Origin: Rhodopirellula sp.
GTDB taxonomy: Bacteria; Planctomycetota; Planctomycetia; Pirellulales; Pirellulaceae
Reading direction: 5' to 3'
Assembly: GCA_002714565.1 (NCBI GenBank)
Contig: PAXU01000001.1
Location: 1-12,595 of the forward strand
Length of the DNA: 12,595 nucleotides
Shown: one piece after another, positions 1 to 6,800 of the stretch
Numbering within the stretch: the stretch's first letter is position 1
Layout of the letters: each line of letters starts with the position of its first letter
Program-made: the position numbers and the translations under genes
The notes under the pieces: model-generated
Seen by the model: the letters and a program-made list of their open reading frames with translations, nothing else
Told to the model about the DNA's origin: nothing
Database searches by the model: none

Positions 1-1
1 T

Positions 2-96
2 ATTTATAATTAATACCTTACACCTGTTTTTATTAGTTGTAAATAGTTTTTATTAGTTTTTATTAGTTTTATACTTATATTGATACATATTATCAT
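2..96 (+). repeat. Left arm of a 95-bp inverted repeat
   Basis: The arm is the reverse complement of 2068-2162 with three mismatches (left positions 21, 66 and 87), about 97% identity. Pairing fails at position 1 and beyond 96. The arm contains three GTTTTTATTAGT units and ends in a TGATA-N5-TATCA dyad (82-96). The arms enclose six small genes and about 320 bp of non-coding DNA. The window starts one base before this arm, so a contig may have ended here because the repeat could not be resolved. Possible roles are a two-lobed origin, an invertible segment or a duplicated operator; the sequence alone does not decide. Confidence 0.93.
26..67 (+). repeat. Iteron-like array, left arm
   Basis: The 12-mer GTTTTTATTAGT occurs at 26-37, 46-57 and 56-67, so the spacings are 20 and 10 bp, close to whole helical turns. 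Such phasing is typical of replication-initiator iterons or of an operator bound cooperatively. The units lie in the inverted repeat whose other arm sits beside the helicase gene. That they bind a Rep protein is inferred. Confidence 0.65.
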
Positions 97-271
97 TCTA
101 AATAAGTAGGTTTTTTAGAATTAGAATTAATGATAAAGGACTATTTTTGTTTGTAATATTTTCCCTTAGTTTGGAATTTTATTTTTATAGGTTTTTATTA
201 GTGTTGTATCTTTTTTATTATTTTTCATGTACTATAAAAGAAACGAATAAGAAAGGAGTACAGAATTTTAT
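97..271 (+). promoter_or_regulatory. Leader of the small-gene operon, with a lone iteron copy and a strong SD
   Basis: This AT-rich leader has no convincing ORF. A fourth exact GTTTTTATTAGT lies at 191-202, outside the inverted repeat. TATAAA at 233-238 could be a -10 element, but no well-spaced -35 is visible, so the promoter is uncertain. AAAGGAGT at 252-259 is a strong Shine-Dalgarno site. It lies 12 nt from the ATG at 272, slightly far but with no competing start between them. Confidence 0.5.
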
Positions 272-445
272 ATGAATAAATATAATTGTTCTATATGTTT
301 AAAATATATGGACGCGGACGACTTCGGGCATAATCCCGCGCCGTTGATGGATTATAATTCTAGATGTTGCGACGACTGTAATACTATGTTTGTAATGCCG
401 GCGCGATTATTGCAGATAAAAAACAAAAAATTAACAATAAAATAA
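272..445 (+). CDS. Small zinc-binding phage protein of the NPxPL / CCxxCN / PARL type
   Basis: This is a 57-residue protein starting at ATG 272 behind a strong AAAGGAGT site. It has CSIC near the N terminus (Cys6, Cys9), HNPAPL at 20-25, RCCDDCN at 31-37 and PARL at 43-46. The two cysteine pairs should form one zinc site. I recall this arrangement (Cys-x2-Cys, NPxPL, RCCxxCN, PARL) from very short uncharacterised proteins of phages, particularly marine ones; that is memory, not a search. No biochemical function is known to me. It is first in a packed rightward operon, as expected for an early or host-takeover gene. GCG and CGN codons are common in it, as in the backbone genes and unlike the genes after 936. 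Confidence 0.85.
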   Translation: MNKYNCSICLKYMDADDFGHNPAPLMDYNSRCCDDCNTMFVMPARLLQIKNKKLTIK

Positions 446-457
446 CAGGGGAAAAAA

Positions 458-685
458 TTGAAAAAAGTATCAAAAATAAGACCAATAAAAAAACTTAGAT
501 TTACTCAATCCGAAGCGGTGGACATCGCGCGCGAAGTGTTTAGTAAAAATACGTTATTGAAAAAGAATTATAACAAGGCAAGAACCTACGATATTGATAG
601 GTATATAAGAAAGTTAGAAACCTTAGAAATTGACATAGAAAACGCCTTAAATAATTATTACTTAAAAGCTAAGAAGCGGGGGTAG
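458..685 (+). CDS. Hypothetical small basic protein
   Basis: This is a 75-residue lysine- and arginine-rich protein of unknown family. The start is TTG 458, supported by CAGGGG a few bases upstream (447-452). There is no nearer ATG that keeps the conserved-looking N-terminal basic block (KKVSKIRPIKKLR). The central part is predicted helical: a charged helix near residues 17-30, then a long charged helix in the C-terminal half ending in KAKKRG. No membrane span, cysteine pair or catalytic motif is visible. It lies 12 bp after the zinc protein and 2 bp before the next gene, so it is part of one transcript. Size and charge would fit a nucleic-acid-binding or host-modulating protein, but that is a guess. 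Confidence 0.75.
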   Translation: MKKVSKIRPIKKLRFTQSEAVDIAREVFSKNTLLKKNYNKARTYDIDRYIRKLETLEIDIENALNNYYLKAKKRG

Positions 686-687
686 AA

Positions 688-936
688 TTGAGTAGCCCCG
701 ATATAGTTTTTAAAGTTTATACAAAAGAACCTAATAAAGGTTCTATAATTATGAAAGGTAGAAGCCTTAAAAGTTTACTCTATCAATTAAATAAGATTAC
801 TAATATTGATAGAGTAATCTACACTAATAAGCGCGGAACTATGATAACTAGAATTTATCATAATAATAAATTAAAAAAAGAAGTTCGGATTTATCCGGAA
901 AAAAGGACGGGAAAAAATGACCATGCAGGATTATAA
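688..936 (+). CDS. Hypothetical small protein
   Basis: This is an 82-residue basic protein of unknown family. The TTG start at 688 lies 2 bp after the previous stop and has a GGGGG run 8-12 nt upstream, so the weak start codon is credible. The sequence alternates short strands and turns (VFKVYTKEP, IIMKGRSL, RVIYTNKRG, ITRIYH) around one helix (SLKSLLYQLNKI), suggesting a small alpha/beta fold. There are no cysteines or membrane spans. Its last 20 bases overlap the start of the next gene in another frame, which indicates coupled translation. Confidence 0.72.
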   Translation: MSSPDIVFKVYTKEPNKGSIIMKGRSLKSLLYQLNKITNIDRVIYTNKRGTMITRIYHNNKLKKEVRIYPEKRTGKNDHAGL

Positions 937-1090
937 CCATTTAGAAAACATCATAAGAGATAAAGACGAAAGTATAGCTTCATTACAAACATTAATTGAA
1001 GTTCAAAAAAAAGTTATTATTTCTTTAAAGGGTTTAATAAATGATGGATTTAAGGAAATAGAAAAAGAAGAAAATCAAGCAAGTTTTTAA
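917..1090 (+). CDS. Small helical (coiled-coil) protein, overlapping gene
   Basis: This is a 57-residue protein starting at ATG 917, with AAAAGGA at 901-907 as its Shine-Dalgarno site; ATG 923 is an in-frame alternative. It overlaps the end of the preceding gene by 20 bp and stops 1 bp before the next start. The product is almost wholly helical and charged, with heptad-like hydrophobic spacing (L9, I12, I20, L24, L27, I28, V34, I36, L38, L40, I41) and an acidic tail (KEIEKEEN). A short dimeric coiled coil is likely. The family is not recognised. The tight overlap, a good ribosome site and protein-like composition argue that it is real despite its size. Confidence 0.7.
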   Translation: MTMQDYNHLENIIRDKDESIASLQTLIEVQKKVIISLKGLINDGFKEIEKEENQASF

Positions 1091-1091
1091 A

Positions 1092-1535
1092 ATGGAAAGA
1101 AAGATTAAAAAGGAACTCAATAAAATTATTAAAGGTTATAAAATTCCAGATTCTAAAAATAAGAATAAAGATTTTATCTTATCAAAAGAACTAGGTTTAT
1201 ACATTATGAAAAAAGAATTAGGTTCAAGTCATAACGGTTATAAATCAACTACTTTAGAACTTGTTAATGACCACGTGGAAATTAAAATAAGTTTAAAAGA
1301 ATTGGTAAGTTACATAAAATTATTATTCAGTAATAAATATAATATTTTTACTGAGAAAGAATTATTTAGGAAAGAATTAAATTTGTCTAAAAATCAACTT
1401 TTAGAAATAACAACTAATTTTAATAAACATATTGAAAAACATAATTTAGGTATATATGTCGAATACTTAAGAAAAAAAACTAATAACAAAAAGATAGTTT
1501 TAACTATGAAGGGAAAATATGAAACTTTGGTATAA
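1092..1535 (+). CDS. Hypothetical basic protein, possibly winged-helix
   Basis: This is a 147-residue, very lysine-rich protein. It starts at ATG 1092, one base after the previous stop. No good Shine-Dalgarno site is visible, so translation is probably coupled. Residues near 95-145 read like a helix-turn-helix with a trailing beta-hairpin (FTEKELFRKELNLSKNQL, then a helix, then YVEYLRKKTNNKKIVLTM). This would suit a winged-helix DNA-binding domain, but no named family is recognised. Base composition is strikingly AT-rich (about 20% GC in the lines I counted) compared with the upstream genes, so this part of the cassette may have a different origin. The 3' end overlaps the next gene by 17 bp. 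Confidence 0.75.
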   Translation: MERKIKKELNKIIKGYKIPDSKNKNKDFILSKELGLYIMKKELGSSHNGYKSTTLELVNDHVEIKISLKELVSYIKLLFSNKYNIFTEKELFRKELNLSKNQLLEITTNFNKHIEKHNLGIYVEYLRKKTNNKKIVLTMKGKYETLV

Positions 1536-1749
1536 AAGATTATCAGATAAAGAGCATTACACTAAAAAAGAAGTTCTTGAAAAATGGGGGCTTTCGGAAA
1601 GTAAATTAAGTGATATTGTGAAATCTGAAAACATAAAAGTAATTAAATTTGGAAAGCTAAATTATTACAAAGGTAAGGAATTAAATATTTATTGGGATAA
1701 ATTATTTTCTGATAAAACATTTAAAGAAAGTTTAGAAAACAAAAATTAA
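1519..1749 (+). CDS. Excisionase/AlpA-like helix-turn-helix DNA-binding protein
   Basis: This is a 76-residue protein starting at ATG 1519, with GGGA a few bases upstream; it overlaps the previous gene by 17 bp. Residues 14-55 match the pattern of the MerR-like winged HTH seen in excisionases and AlpA-type regulators: YTKKEVLEKWGLSESKLSDI, then an IKVIKFGKLNYYKGKEL wing in which the phage forms usually have KxGRxxxY. Such proteins bend DNA or act as small repressors. No integrase is visible here, so a regulator or origin-accessory role is as likely as excision. It is the last gene of the small operon. The gene is very AT-rich like its upstream neighbour. Confidence 0.78.
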   Translation: MKLWYKRLSDKEHYTKKEVLEKWGLSESKLSDIVKSENIKVIKFGKLNYYKGKELNIYWDKLFSDKTFKESLENKN

Positions 1750-1758
1750 TTGTTCGGT

Positions 1759-1801
1759 CTTTACCATTGAACAAATATCTAATGTTTGTTCGGTGGTAAA
1801 G
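1759..1801 (+). other. 17-bp RNA hairpin with a 9-nt loop and two G-U pairs
   Basis: The left arm 1759-1775 (CTTTACCATTGAACAAA) pairs with 1785-1801 (TTTGTTCGGTGGTAAAG) across a 9-nt loop. The only non-Watson-Crick positions are two T/G pairs, which are legal wobble pairs if transcribed rightward but mismatches on the opposite transcript. No T-tract follows, so it is not a standard terminator. The 9-mer TTGTTCGGT occurs at 1750 and again at 1786, giving a competing pairing. It could be an RNA-stabilising 3' end, a protein-binding element or part of an origin transcript. Confidence 0.75.
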
Positions 1802-2067
1802 CATGATTAACAATCTAGGCTTTAAAAATTTTAGCTTTTGTATTATTAGTTTCAAAGACTTCCGAATCGGTCGCCCCTAGTTGTTGGAACAAAAAAAAAA
1901 CGGTAAAAAAAAAGTTGATACTGAAATCATCTCACAAAAATAAAAACCAAGTCAATCCGTTTTTTTATATCTTTTCTGCTTTTTTTTCTCATTCTTAATA
2001 TTCGTAAAGATTCGCGAAGCGAAGCAATTATTAATTCTTGATTTTCTTTTTTGGTACTTTTTTCTTT
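1802..2067. other. AT-rich non-coding stretch, candidate origin core
   Basis: No convincing gene is present. The stretch holds long A and T runs (A10 near 1891-1900, T7 near 1960-1966), a weak AAAAAACGG/CCGTTTTTT inverted pair, and a small GC-rich palindromic patch (TTCGCGAA near 2011-2018). With the iteron-bearing arm and the helicase gene immediately to the right, it fits a DNA-unwinding region. No DnaA-box consensus was found. The origin assignment is inferred from position and composition. Confidence 0.4.
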
Positions 2068-2162
2068 ATGATAATACGTATCAATATAAGTATAAAAGTA
2101 ATAAAAACTAATAAAAACTATTTACAACTAATAAAAACAGGTATAAGGTATTAATTATAAAT
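2068..2162 (-). repeat. Right arm of the 95-bp inverted repeat
   Basis: This arm is the reverse complement of 2-96 with three mismatches. It ends 27 bp before the helicase start codon, so it also holds most of that gene's upstream regulatory DNA. Because the arms are inverted, the same sequence faces the small operon on the left and lies upstream of the helicase gene in the opposite orientation on the right. Confidence 0.93.
2097..2138 (-). repeat. Iteron-like array, right arm
   Basis: Exact ACTAATAAAAAC units lie at 2107-2118 and 2127-2138, with a one-base variant at 2097-2108, mirroring the left-arm spacing. Their position just upstream of a plasmid-type helicase gene is the usual place for iterons and for autoregulatory Rep binding. 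Confidence 0.65.
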
Positions 2163-2177
2163 TATAAATAGTTTTTG

Positions 2178-2183
2178 AAAGGA
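2178..2183 (+). promoter_or_regulatory. Shine-Dalgarno site that fixes the helicase start
   Basis: AAAGGA lies 6 nt before ATG 2190. A TTG at 2175 opens the same frame five codons earlier, but it lies upstream of this site and has no ribosome site of its own. ATG 2190 is therefore the better start. Confidence 0.8.
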
Positions 2184-2189
2184 CTAACA

Positions 2190-3434
2190 ATGAAATTACA
2201 ATTTACAGACATAAGCGAAGTGAAGGAAGATAAGAACCCTTTTATATGGTATCCGTTCGTACCTAAAAACGAATGTACTATATTGGTGGCTAACGGTGGA
2301 GTAGGTAAGACATATTTCGCCTTAGACGTATTAGGGCGGTTATCTAACGGTATAACCATGCCTAACAAAATGGACGCGGGCTTAAAAGCCGGTTCTAAAA
2401 CTGTTATGGTATCTTCGGAAACTGACCCTAAAGAATTTACTAAAAGACTTACCCAACTATTCGGAAAATGCCCAAGTAATAATAATTGTGCTTGTTCTGA
2501 TGTTGATAAAGAACCTGTAGTAAGTTCGTTAGAATTTGGAAGTGAAGAAGAAAGCCAAGTAGTAAATAAAACCGCTTTCAACAAACACTTAATTACACAC
2601 ATAACCCCACCGGTTGAAATGTTGGGGAAAGATAAGGGATTTGCTGACCGAAATACTAGGCGTTCATTTATGAAACAAATAGCCGACTTTGGCGCTAAGG
2701 TTGTTTTATTTGACCCGCTAAAATCTTATCTTGGAAATGCTTACGCTAGTCAGCATAAACTAAGGGCGGTAATGGAAGAACTAAGCCAAGATTTGAAAGA
2801 ATTTGATTTAACTTTTATTGGTATATGGCACTTAAATAAAATGGGTAAAGTTCAAGGAACTACCGAAGTAAAGGATAGCGTTAGAAGTGTAGTTAGAATG
2901 GCTAATAACCTAGAAGATGAAAGAGTATCATTCATACAGGTTGAAAAAGCTAATAACGTGCCTACCGATGTAAAGGAAAATATATTAGCTTTTGATAAAA
3001 ATAGCTTGGGGAAAAAGGCAATATTTGGGCTAGAATATAACCCCGACTTATACGATTCTAATGTAACTATGGAAGAACACATTAAGGGCGCTAAGAAGAA
3101 AGTAAAAAACGTGAACATTCAGACCGCGCAAACTGTTTTAGATATAATTACCTTAGCCGGTTCAAAGGGTATATTATTAGGGGATTGGCGGAGTAGCAAG
3201 AACCAAAAAAATACAATAGTTCAAGAAATGAGAAATAGGGGATTCGGAAACTTGGCTAGATATATAGCTAAGAAACAAACCGGCGCTATAGACACTTTGG
3301 CTAGGCGGGGCATGATAGAAAAAGTATTAGTAAAGAATAGCGGGCGCGGTACTAGACCACTATACCGATTAGCCACTAGCGAAGTTTCTAACGCTGAAAT
3401 AAGCGAAGGATTAATAAGAGATTTAGAACTATAA
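2190..3434 (+). CDS. RepA/AAA_25-type RecA-fold replicative helicase
   Basis: This is a 414-residue protein from ATG 2190. It has the RecA-fold signature of RSF1010 RepA-like and AAA_25 ATPases: Walker A ANGGVGKT at 34-41, a catalytic-glutamate strand VSSETD at 74-79, Walker B VVLFDP at 171-176, and a later motif IGIWHLNKMG followed by GTTEVKDSVRSVVRM (210-237), which in this family couples ATP hydrolysis to DNA. Residues about 305-400 look like a winged-helix domain (RRGMIEKVLVKNSGRG hairpin). An insert with C94, C100 and C102 after the first helix is unusual. The family forms hexameric helicases that unwind plasmid or phage origins. No primase domain or separate primase is visible in the window. 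The gene abuts iteron-like repeats upstream and a strong terminator downstream, so it is a self-contained replication unit. The exact subfamily is uncertain. Confidence 0.88.
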   Translation: MKLQFTDISEVKEDKNPFIWYPFVPKNECTILVANGGVGKTYFALDVLGRLSNGITMPNKMDAGLKAGSKTVMVSSETDPKEFTKRLTQLFGKCPSNNNCACSDVDKEPVVSSLEFGSEEESQVVNKTAFNKHLITHITPPVEMLGKDKGFADRNTRRSFMKQIADFGAKVVLFDPLKSYLGNAYASQHKLRAVMEELSQDLKEFDLTFIGIWHLNKMGKVQGTTEVKDSVRSVVRMANNLEDERVSFIQVEKANNVPTDVKENILAFDKNSLGKKAIFGLEYNPDLYDSNVTMEEHIKGAKKKVKNVNIQTAQTVLDIITLAGSKGILLGDWRSSKNQKNTIVQEMRNRGFGNLARYIAKKQTGAIDTLARRGMIEKVLVKNSGRGTRPLYRLATSEVSNAEISEGLIRDLEL

Positions 3435-3456
3435 AAAAAGTTGTTCGGGCTTTATG

Positions 3457-3490
3457 CCCCCTAGCCCCGTCGGGCTAGGGGGTTTTTTTT
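3457..3490 (+). terminator. Strong intrinsic terminator after the helicase gene
   Basis: An 11-bp perfect GC-rich stem (CCCCCTAGCCC, 3457-3467, with GGGCTAGGGGG, 3472-3482) closes a CGTC tetraloop and runs straight into eight T (3483-3490). It lies 22 bp after the stop codon at 3434. In the leftward direction no T-run follows immediately, so it mainly ends rightward transcription. GGGC at 3447-3450 could pair with GCCC at 3456-3459 and would compete with the left arm. GTCGGGCTAG recurs at 3491-3500. Confidence 0.95.
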
Positions 3491-3661
3491 GTCGGGCTAG
3501 TTTGTTGGTGGCGCTCTTTTAAGAAAACTAGCTAAACTTAAATTAAGCGTTCAACACCCTTAAACGATTAACAATATTTCAAACTATTTCATTTAACCGT
3601 CAAGGATATTATAAACTATTCAAGTTTTTTAGCGCTAGGGGGTTATGCCGTTTATTAGAGA

Positions 3662-3681
3662 TATCTTTTTATAAAAAGATA
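3662..3681. repeat. 20-bp perfect palindrome
   Basis: TATCTTTTTATAAAAAGATA reads identically on both strands with no spacer. In RNA it would form a hairpin only if the central bases open. As DNA it is a plausible dimeric protein site. It lies about 70 bp before the tandem 10-mers. Confidence 0.85.
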
Positions 3682-3748
3682 GGGGATTACACCAACGGGG
3701 TTAATCAAAGGGTCTTAAAACGCCTTGTATAGAATAGATTTTTCGGAA

Positions 3749-3778
3749 ATCTGCGGATATCTGCGGATATCTGCGGAA
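3749..3778. repeat. Three tandem 10-bp units
   Basis: ATCTGCGGAT at 3749-3758 and 3759-3768 is followed by ATCTGCGGAA at 3769-3778, so the period is exactly one helical turn. The motif is GC-richer than its surroundings and unrelated to the GTTTTTATTAGT iterons. It could be a second initiator or regulator binding array. Confidence 0.85.
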
Positions 3779-3890
3779 GTCTACAAAGACCTTAAGAAAA
3801 TAAAGAACCCTGTAAATGATAAAAAAGAGTAGCCCCTATAACTAATAGGCTTATTAATATTTCGGATTGTTCGCTAGTGTTCATAAATAT

Positions 3891-6800
3891 TTAATTCCTA
3901 AAATTAATAGGTTTTGTTTTATTATATAAATTATTTTCTAATTTTTTAACAGTTACTACGGTCGGGCTTTTTATTTGTAAAGATAAATTCCCTATTTTCT
4001 TTTTAAAAAATTTAGGTCTAGTTGATGACCGCTTAATAATCTTAACTGATTTTTCCGGCGTGTCGCCCGCCTTAACCCCGCCAAGTATAGGGAACTCCCT
4101 TTCTTTGGTTTCGTTAGTATTAAGGTTGTATGTATAATATTTGTCGCCGTCTTTCCATTGAATAAGCGCGGGGAAATCTTTTTTAATTTGTTTACTTGGG
4201 GCGTCTTGGTCTACTTCGCCGGTCGGCGGTATTGAAGCGTCTTTATTTTTTATTCGCTTTTTTTTCTTTTTCTTAGCGTCCGGCTCTTTTATTTTTTCCG
4301 GTTCTCTTAATTTCTTAGGGTCTTTCGCTTTTTTTCTTTTAGTTGTGTCCGCTTCTTTCATTTTTTTTGAATCCGGCTCTTTGGTTGATTGCTTTTTAGA
4401 ATCCGGCTCACGGACTTTTTTAGCCTTTCCGGCGTCCGGTTCTCTTAATTTTTTAGTGTCCGGTTCTCTTAGTCTTTCGGGGTCGCGTAGTCTTTCGGGT
4501 TCGTTCGTTTTAATTGTGTCCGGTACGTTAGTTGGTGGCACGTCAAAAGGGGGTAATTTAGGCGCTTCCAACATATTAGAAGAATCGATAGATTTTTGGG
4601 CGGGCGGGGTTTCTTCTTTTTGTTTTTTTGGTGGGTCTTGGTCTAGCTTTTTCCCTATTGCTTCTTCTTCAAATTGTGAACCGTCCGTAACCTTTCTTTT
4701 ATTCAACCTAATTTTTTCGCCGTCAATAAAACTCTTAGGCAAAGTAATTTTTTCCCCTATTAATGCTTGTTCTGCTTTAATAGTAGACCGGTCGGGGTCT
4801 TTTATTTTTCCTAAAGGCGTGCGTCGTATTCTTAAAAGTGATTGTGTATAAAAATCGCTTAGATTATCTAAAGCGTTTTTTAATTCTGGACTAAATTTTT
4901 TATTAGAATTTCTATAGGTATCAAGATTTCTTTTTTGGGCTAACTGTTTATTTTTTAGTCTAGTTTGCCACCCTATTTTTATATCTTCAAAGGTTAAGGC
5001 GTCCATATCGTTTTTTTTATGGGCTTTAAATTTTTGATAAAAACTATCTAATTCTAACTCGCGGGGTAAGTCGGGGTTAAGTTTTATTAAATCTTCATAC
5101 ATAAGGTTTAGGTTATTGGCTTGTTCGCCTAACGATAAACTTTTATCATCAAATATTTCATTAATTCTTGAAGTGGCTAAGTTTATATTTTCTTGGTTAA
5201 AATATTTATTTTTTGGGTCGTAATCATTCGGTAATTTAAAAAAAGACATGGGGCGGGCGCTAATATCCGCCATAAATTGACTTTTTAAATCAACGGCGTT
5301 AGGCGTTGGGTTAGTACCCGCTATAATTGTACTAGCTACATCGTGATATTTTTTATTTTGGGCTAATATTTCGGTTTGTTTTCTTAATTTCTTAGCTTGG
5401 GGCGTTTCTTTCTTTTTTACCGCTTCATCAATATATTTTTTGTCTATTTCTAGGTCTTGAAGGAATAGTATATAATCCCTTCTTTCTATGTCTTGGGGGC
5501 TTAATAAACTTTTGTTATTTAGTTCGGATAATTGCCCTTCTAAACTGTTTTTATTTACAAAATTATTATATTCGTCTAATTTGTTTTGTATGTTATTAAA
5601 TGTTCTTTCATAGTATTTTTTTGGTACTAAATTAAGCCCCAACCAATTTTTTAAGTTTCCGGTTTTTACTTTTGTTGGAAGTTCTAATAGTTGTAAAGTA
5701 TCCCCTGTTATTATTTGCCTATCTTTTAGCTTGTCTATTTTAATGTTAGCTTCTTCAATATTCATTAATTTTTTCATCGCTAATTGGTCGCCCGTTAATT
5801 TTTCGTCGGGGGTAGATTTTAAATATTTTACTTGGGCGGGGGTAATTCCATTGTTTAAAATATTTCTCGTAAATCCTTTATCTTCTAAATATGGAAATAC
5901 TTTTTTTGATACAAACTTATAACCCTTTTTTAGCGGTCTAACTGCCAACGTTCCCGCAAATCGCGCGGTTGGGTATGCCGTTGCAACTTCCGCAACTGTA
6001 AATATTAAATCTAAGGGTCTTATATAATCATCTTCGGCGCGGGCTTGTAAATATGGTAATAACTCTTTATACCTTTCGCTTTTAATTGCTTCTTCGTCTA
6101 CTTCAAAACCTAGCCAATTATCCGCTTTTTTTAACCCCCAAGAAAAATCTTCCGGCGGGTTGCCGTTTTCATCTTCAAATCTTTCTAAAACCCTACCCGT
6201 TTCGGCGCTAGGAAATAGAACATCGCCAAAAACGGCGCGGTCTATAAAGTCATCTTCGCGCCTTAATGCTTTAATGGGGTCGTGTTTTGGTAATTCTGCT
6301 AAAGGACTACTTAACCAAAAATCGGCGGTTCTATATGTTTCGGGGGATTGCCCTATATATTTAGTTAATACGCGCCCCTGTAATTCTAATAGGTCGTCTA
6401 TATAACCTATGTCGGGGGTTCTTATACCCCTATCCTTCAAAGTTAATCCCCCAAGTGTTCCAAAAGCTAAAAGGTAATCGTCTATATCTGTTATGTCGGT
6501 GGTTTTATCCCCGTCAAAATTAACTAAAACTATATCATCAAGTTTTTTTATTTGGTTGTAATAATATGGAATGTCTAAAAACTCGATAACTGTACCGGCT
6601 TGGGGGCTAAATGCTGATTCGCCCCAATCGCCTAAAGCCTTAATTCTTTCGGCTTCGGTTCGGGCTTTCTTAACATCGGCTATAAAGTTTTCTATATCTT
6701 GTTCGCCCCTTAATATTCTACCGGCGCTATAAAGCGCCTTATTCCCTTCTTTGGTTACGTTATAAATAGAATCTTGAAGAATACCGCCTATTTCTTTTTC

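Larger units (their letters stand above)
3491..3890. other. Non-coding divider between convergent operons
   Basis: About 400 bp carry no supportable gene on either strand and separate the rightward helicase gene from the end of the leftward operon. Besides the palindrome and tandem repeats listed separately, it has CTAGTTT (3497-3503) inverted as AAACTAG (3525-3531). I see no clear terminator with a T-tract for the leftward transcript, although it should end here. The density of symmetrical elements suggests a protein-binding or second replication locus. Confidence 0.55.

Noticed and set aside
1803..1880. 25-codon rightward ORF after the hairpin
   Set aside because: It has no proper Shine-Dalgarno site and begins right at the stem end; likely chance.
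1861..1890. tRNA-end-like attachment site (TTCCGAATCGG patch)
   Set aside because: There is no cloverleaf, no integrase and no second copy in the window.
1927..2067. Leftward open frame of about 45 codons with a helical, basic product
   Set aside because: The product looks protein-like, but no ATG, GTG or TTG with a ribosome site opens it; only a late internal ATG exists. It could be a remnant.
2162..2602. Leftward open frame of 146 codons opposite the helicase gene
   Set aside because: It lies antisense to clear ATPase motifs and shows no ribosome site or family features. The same applies to 2852-3118 on the minus strand.
3749..3778. CRISPR-like array
   Set aside because: The units are 10 bp and directly abutting, with no spacers.
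4345..4851. Rightward open frame of 168 codons
   Set aside because: It is a Ser/Gly/Phe-rich shadow of the EPD(x)KK repeat and nearby parts of the giant leftward gene. The frames at 5731-5922 and 6160-6405 are similar shadows.
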